Under the pieces are notes generated by a model. That model saw only the letters and a list, made by a program, of their open reading frames with translations. It had not been told where the DNA came from and did not search any database. Position numbers and translations under genes: made by a program. Below are positions 59,680 through 64,000 of a DNA stretch of 64,000 nt, one piece after another (position 1 is the stretch's first letter; every line of letters starts with the position of its first letter). This DNA comes from an uncultured SAR86 cluster bacterium (GTDB lineage Bacteria > Pseudomonadota > Gammaproteobacteria > Magnimaribacterales > D2472): positions 62,001 through 126,000 of the forward strand of contig CAJIYN010000002.1 in the NCBI GenBank assembly GCA_905181645.1, in the 5' to 3' direction.

Positions 59680-60605
59680 GCAGGCATAGATGTGGAAGCT
59701 AATGCTAACTCATATCCGTTACCTTGGTACATGTCATAATGAGTTCCAGGTATAGGAATATATTCTGTTGTGACCTTGCCTTCTAAAAAATTATAAAATT
59801 TCTCTCCATTGAGGCTTCGATCAAAGAGCTCTTCATCTTTAGCATCAATAATTAGTGTAGGGATTTTTATTAAATGCCAGTATGAAGCAGGATCATATTT
59901 TTTAATTGCAATTAAGTCTGGATATCCTACTAAACCAGGGATGGATGATTCTGGTCCAGGATAAGAAGAAATTTCACCTTTTGCTCTTTGAGCTTCCCAG
60001 ATAGGAACTAAAGAATCAGGTATCATCTTAAAATTAGCTTTATTATTTACCGTCCCCATTTGCGAAATTAGTGCTTTCACTCTTTTATCTTGAGCAGATA
60101 TAACTAAAGCAATACTACCGCCAAAACTTGTACCCCATACCCCAATATTATTAGGCTGGACATTTGATTCTCCAACCAAACGCGAGAGCGCAGCACGAGC
60201 ATCAAGAATCATTTTATCTGGATTTATGATTGATCTTATTTGCTTTCCAGCAACTAGTATTTCTTCATCTTCAGCACTTAATGGAATTAATTTATTTGAA
60301 AGAAAGAATCCCTCACTATCGCCCCATCCACGGAAATCAAATGTCATTACTACAAAACCAGATGCTGCAAATTGTGGTGCAAAAGATTTATTAAGATTGG
60401 CCCTATTCCCACCCCACCCAGTTATTAATAATATTCCTGGAAGCGTATCTTCTAGATTTAAATTAATTGGTTTGAAAACATCACCTTGCAGCCTAGATCC
60501 ATCACTCCAAAAACTAATAGTTTCTTGCTTTACTTGAATTTCATCAGCAAGAATTAATAGCGGTATCATCGTGAAGCAGAGAAAGATATTTAGAAGATTT
60601 TTCAT
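59680..60605 (-). pseudogene. Secreted alpha/beta hydrolase, C-terminus altered
   Basis: The protein starts with a signal peptide (LLNIFLCFTMIPLLILADE) and has the alpha/beta-hydrolase core: PGILLITGWGGNRANLNKSF (oxyanion), VVMTFDFRGWGDSEG, the nucleophile Ser in GVWGTSFGGSIALVIS, the Asp in TLIIDAKDEELFDR and the His in IPGTHYDMYQG. The final dozen residues (TSMPACGEVPLL) do not fit and probably come from a join near 59690. The type is close to peptidase S9/dienelactone-like hydrolases; the substrate is unknown. Confidence 0.8.
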
Positions 60606-60661
60606 GGATCAATAATGCCATAGAGATTTGTATTAATAAAATAGATTCTTTACCATGGGGT

Positions 60662-60748
60662 ATGAGAATAAGAGATTTCATCTTGGCATTTATAGTGGGT
60701 ATAGTCTCTTTCTCTTTAGCCTATTGGATAACAACACTCTTCTTATAA
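60662..60748 (+). CDS. Tiny membrane peptide, 28 residues
   Basis: A complete short frame, MRIRDFILAFIVGIVSFSLA then YWITTLFL, is one clean transmembrane helix with a positively charged N-terminus. It lies alone between two minus-strand genes. Such peptides are often real but are commonly missed. No family is recognised. Confidence 0.35.
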   Translation: MRIRDFILAFIVGIVSFSLAYWITTLFL

Positions 60749-60764
60749 ATCTGAAAATGAGAAT

Positions 60765-62623
60765 TTATTTACCTAGAATTTCTAACTCTTCTGCTTTAGC
60801 TAGCCAGGTTTTTTCAATATCTTCAATTTGAACGCTAGCTCTATTTGATTCTTTAATAAATTTTGTAAATCCATTTATTGGCACTGGAGGTTTAAATTTA
60901 GCCCACTCTTCATTAACTTCTTTTAATTTTCTATTTAAACGCTCATAACATCTTACTCAGGAAGATATTTCTGATTTTAAAAGTGACATAATTTGAGAAT
61001 TATCTTTTTCTACTAATTTTTCAACTTTAGCCTCTTTATCAACCTTCTTGGCTTTTGGATTATTAATATTAAGTATGTAATCCTTATAGTCATCTAGATT
61101 ACCGTCAAATAATTCTACACATCCTTTATCTACAAGGTAAAAGGTATCAACTGAGCTGCTTAAAAGGTGTCTATCATGAGAAATAAGTAAAATTGCCCCT
61201 TTAAACGATTGAAGTGCCATAGTTAGAGGCATGCCTCATTTCCATATCCAAATGATTGGTTGGTTCATCCATTAATAAAATATTAGGTTTTTTAAATGCA
61301 ATGATTGCAAATGCTAATCTGGCCTTCTCGCCACCTGAAAATAGCTTAATTGGATCTTTTACCTTATCGCCTTTAAAGTTAAATCCACCTAAATAGGTTC
61401 TAATTTCCTTTTCACTTATATTTCCATCAATTTTTTGAATATGTTGAAATGCAGATATTGATAAGTCCAAGTCATCAACTTGATGCTGAGAAAAATAACC
61501 AACTGTAAAATTTACTCCCCTCTCACGCTCACCAGATAATATAGGAATGCTGCCTACTAAACTTTTAATAAATGTGGATTTACCAGCGCCGTTAGGTCCC
61601 AGTAGACCAATTCGATCGCCTGGGCATATCGTTATATCGATATCTTTTAAAATAACCTCGTCGTAACCAAGAGAGGCCTCGTTAAGTCTTACTAAGGGGT
61701 TAGATATTTTATCCGTCTCTGGAATCGTAAATTTAAAAGGAGAGTCTATGTGAGCTGGAGCTATTAGCTCCATTTTCTCCAATGCCTTAACTCTACTTTG
61801 AGCTTGTTTTGCTTTTGTGGCTTTTGCTTTAAATCTTCTAACAAAACTCTGCATGTGCTCAATTTCTTTTTGCTGTTTGATGTAGTTACTTTGTATTTCT
61901 GACATTCTTTCAGCTCTAATTAATTCAAATTGAGAATAATTACCCCTGTATAGCTCAATAGATTGTCTGTATAGATGTGCTACTGAGCCAACGCAATCAT
62001 CTAAAAATTCTCTGTCATGAGAGATAAGCAGCAAAGCACCCTTGAATGATCTGAAACTCTTCTAGCCAAATAATAGATTCGATATCCAGATGATTTGTAG
62101 GCTCATCTAAAAGCAAAAAATCGGGTTCAGTCAAGGTTCTTGCTAAGTTCAATCTTACCCTCCAGCCACCTGAAAAATCTTTTAATGATTTTCCGAAATC
62201 CTCTGAAGCAAAACCTAAACCAACCATAAGCTGCTCAGCTTTAGATTTAGCAGAATAACCATCTAATGCAGTATAGGTTTCATATAAATCACCCAATAAA
62301 TCAAATTTTTCATTCTTCTCAGCATCATCAATTTGATTTTTAATTTCAATAAGCTTTGCATCTCCAGATAGCACATATTCAAGAGCAATCTCATCATTTG
62401 ATGGTACCTCTTGAGCTAAATAAGAAATTCTAAGTCCTTCAGGATAGGAAATGGTGCTTTGATCAACGTCGATTTCTTTTCTAATGATCTTAAAGAGGCT
62501 TGTCTTCCCAGTTCCATTGGCACCAATTAAACCAACTTTATGTTTGTGATGGATAGTTAGTGAGACATCATCAAATAGGGTTTTACCACCTAATACGAGC
62601 TCTAAATTATTAAATGAAAGCAT
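60765..62623 (-). pseudogene. yheS: ABC-F ribosome-associated ATPase YheS-type, frameshifted
   Basis: ABC-F proteins have two ATPase domains and bind the ribosomal E site. Domain 1 has LIGANGTGKTSLFKII, KDFSGGWRVRLNLARTL and LLLDEPTNHLDIESI; after a shift near 62030 the linker FVRRFKAKATKAKQAQSRVK, then ALEKMELIAPAHIDSPF (the YheS signature) follows. Domain 2 has GLLGPNGAGKSTFIKSL, KLFSGGEKARLAFA and LLMDEPTNHLDMEMR. A shift near 61225 leads to LLISHDRHLL and a charged tail. The final coiled-coil is partly replaced around 60850-60955 and ends KTWLAKAEELE. The role in translation is inferred from the family. Confidence 0.9.
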
Positions 62624-62638
62624 GATATAAAAATATAG

Positions 62639-63863
62639 TTAAAAGATATCGATTAAAAAGTTATCTACGTCTTCTGGAATTAAATCTTTTCTTAAATTTA
62701 TATTGGTCTTATAAATGTCTTTTGTAGGTACAGGTCTGTTCCAATAAACCCTACCACCATCTATTATTTTTCTATCTCTCCATTGGACCTTATCTCTTGC
62801 ATAATCTACATTTGTCTGCACTGACCAAAGAAATTGCTTCGCCGCCTCTTCCAGCCCTTCCAGTTCGGCCAATTCTATGAACATAATCTTTTGCTACAGT
62901 AGGAACATCAAAATTTATTACGTGCTGGATTAATGGAATATCAAGTCCTCTGGCGGCAACATCTGTTGCAACTAAAACCTGTAAGCTGTGGTCTTTAAAT
63001 GAATCTAGGGCCTTCATTCTATTATTTTGAGTCTTATTACCATGAATAGCTGCTGCTTTAATATCAACTTTTAATAATTGCTTGGTTAGACGATCAGCTC
63101 CATGTTTAGTTCTTGTAAAAACCAGAGCCTGTTTCCACTGTTCTGTTTCTATTAATTCGATCAAAAGCTCGGCTTTTCTAGATTTATCAACTGGATGGAC
63201 ATAATGATCTACATTAGCTGCAGTCTCATTGTCACTCGTAACGGATATTTCGGTAGGGTTATCAACCAACTCATTTGCTAGCTTCCTAAATGAATTAGAA
63301 AAAGTAGCTCTAAATGATTTAGATATTTTTTTGAAATTCACTAATAATTTTTTTAATATCTGGGGATAAAGCCCATATCAAGCATCTGATCAGCTTCATC
63401 TAATACTAAGATTTCCACTTTATTAAAATTAACTGATTTTTGATTATATAAATCAAGCAAACGACCTGGAGTGGCTACAAGTATATCAACACCTTTTTTG
63501 AGTTTAAGTTGCTGATTATGAATTCTAGCGCCTCCATATATAGCAGTTGATCTTAGATCTAGATTACTTCCATACGTAAGTACATTTTCCCTTACCTGAG
63601 CAGCTAACTCTCTAGTTGGGGTAATAATAAGCGCTCTTACATGATGACCTTTGTGATCATTTTTTGGATGAGAGAGGATATTTAATATAGGCAAAGTAAA
63701 GCTAGCAGTTTTACCAGTACCGGTTTGTGCAATTCCCAATACGTCCCGGCCCTCTAGTGCATGTGGAATAGCTTCTGCTTGTATAGGGTGTTGGCTCTTT
63801 GTAGCCCTTATGAGATAAAGACTTGAGAATTGGCTCTGATAGGCCTAGATTTTTAAATGACAT
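62639..63863 (-). pseudogene. rhlE: DEAD-box RNA helicase RhlE-like, frameshifted, foreign tail
   Basis: The start [20 protein letters not shown] is in one frame. After a shift near 63785 [20 protein letters not shown] with [29 protein letters not shown] and [13 protein letters not shown] follow. A second shift near 63350 leads to RKAELLIELI, ALVFTRTKHGADRL, AAAIHGNKTQ, VLVATDVAARGLDIP and YVHRIGRTGRAGR. After ISLVSA the sequence (VQWRDRKIIDGGRVYWNRPV) is not helicase-like and ends at 62639. The linker between motifs III and IV (FSATFS) is visible as RATFSNSF. RhlE-type helicases act in ribosome assembly and RNA decay. Confidence 0.88.
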
Positions 63864-63918
63864 AAATGTGCAAAAAGTGTTATGTGCAGGTTATAGAGAT
63901 ACCTAAATAAGTCAATGT

Positions 63919-64000
63919 TTATTGATTAATAACTAATGAATCACTAGCTACAATTATATTACCACTAAAGCTTTCCTTAACGTCTTTTAAAATAGAAAGG
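63919..64000 (-). CDS. C-terminal end of an unidentified gene
   Basis: At the window edge the minus strand reads SILKDVKESFSGNIIVASDS then LVINQ and a TAA. It is open to the edge and too short to name. It lies 55 bases upstream of the helicase start on the same strand. Confidence 0.4.
   Translation of the reverse strand, partial: LSILKDVKESFSGNIIVASDSLVINQ

Overview
The window is an AT-rich stretch of a marine, heterotrophic gammaproteobacterium. The conserved gene orders are gammaproteobacterial: clpS-clpA facing infA; rpmF-fabD-fabG-acpP-fabF-mltG-tmk-holB; rluC divergent from rne; mrp divergent from metG; and a compact his operon. The secreted metallopeptidase, prolyl oligopeptidase, laminarinase-like GH16, TonB receptor and symporters suit a SAR86-like plankton bacterium. 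That taxonomic name is inferred from style and gene content, not from a search.

Layout. 1-5000: clpS end, clpA, infA, then a run of joined fragments ending in an M64-type metallopeptidase. 5000-8300: a secreted unknown protein, then a glycosyltransferase and a Kdo kinase of different base composition. 8350-11320: a metal-uptake cluster (MerC-like protein, TonB receptor with His/Glu-rich loops, small CxxC protein). 11390-21810: DsbA-like protein, cysK, secreted amidohydrolase, a broken methyltransferase, prolyl oligopeptidase, small proteins and a 3-hydroxyisobutyrate-type dehydrogenase. 21870-27480: a TrpR-family regulator with a candidate operator, then hisG-D-B-H-A-F-IE. 27650-31640: pieces of SDR, GH16, AGCS symporter and glutaredoxin genes. 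31600-38060: holB, tmk, mltG, the fab genes, rpmF and rluC. 38100-44390: rne with a structured leader, nudC, nhaB, dusA, mlaA. 44500-54580: mrp, metG, a ferredoxin reductase with an RnfB-like protein, rnt, ferritin, grxD, pdxJ, an M20 peptidase, cofE, a GPH symporter and a Trm112-like protein. 54610-64000: tRNA-Arg, transporter, lysA, GST, hydrolase, ABC-F and DEAD-box genes.

The dominant feature is damage of two kinds. First, most long genes carry one or more single-base frameshifts, often near homopolymers, while both frames still match one family. Second, many genes contain a piece of about 40-250 bp from an unrelated gene (for example Pyk and SDR pieces in lysA, a ClpC-like piece in an AGCS gene, a LeuS-like piece in metG, an Lrp piece fused to acpP). 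Gaps in the host protein usually coincide with the foreign piece. The simplest reading is a low-accuracy metagenome or single-cell assembly with chimeric joins, not biology. I therefore annotate the underlying genes as broken CDS and record the foreign pieces separately.

I see no transposase, integrase, CRISPR array, rRNA or defence system. The biology that survives the noise is: the metal-receptor cluster; the his regulator and its palindrome; hairpins in the rne leader, one masking the ribosome site; several genes whose start codon sits right after a -10 box (candidate leaderless mRNAs); an FNR/RnfB-like gene pair; an orphan CofE-like gene; and a perfect 40-bp inverted repeat around a GST gene.
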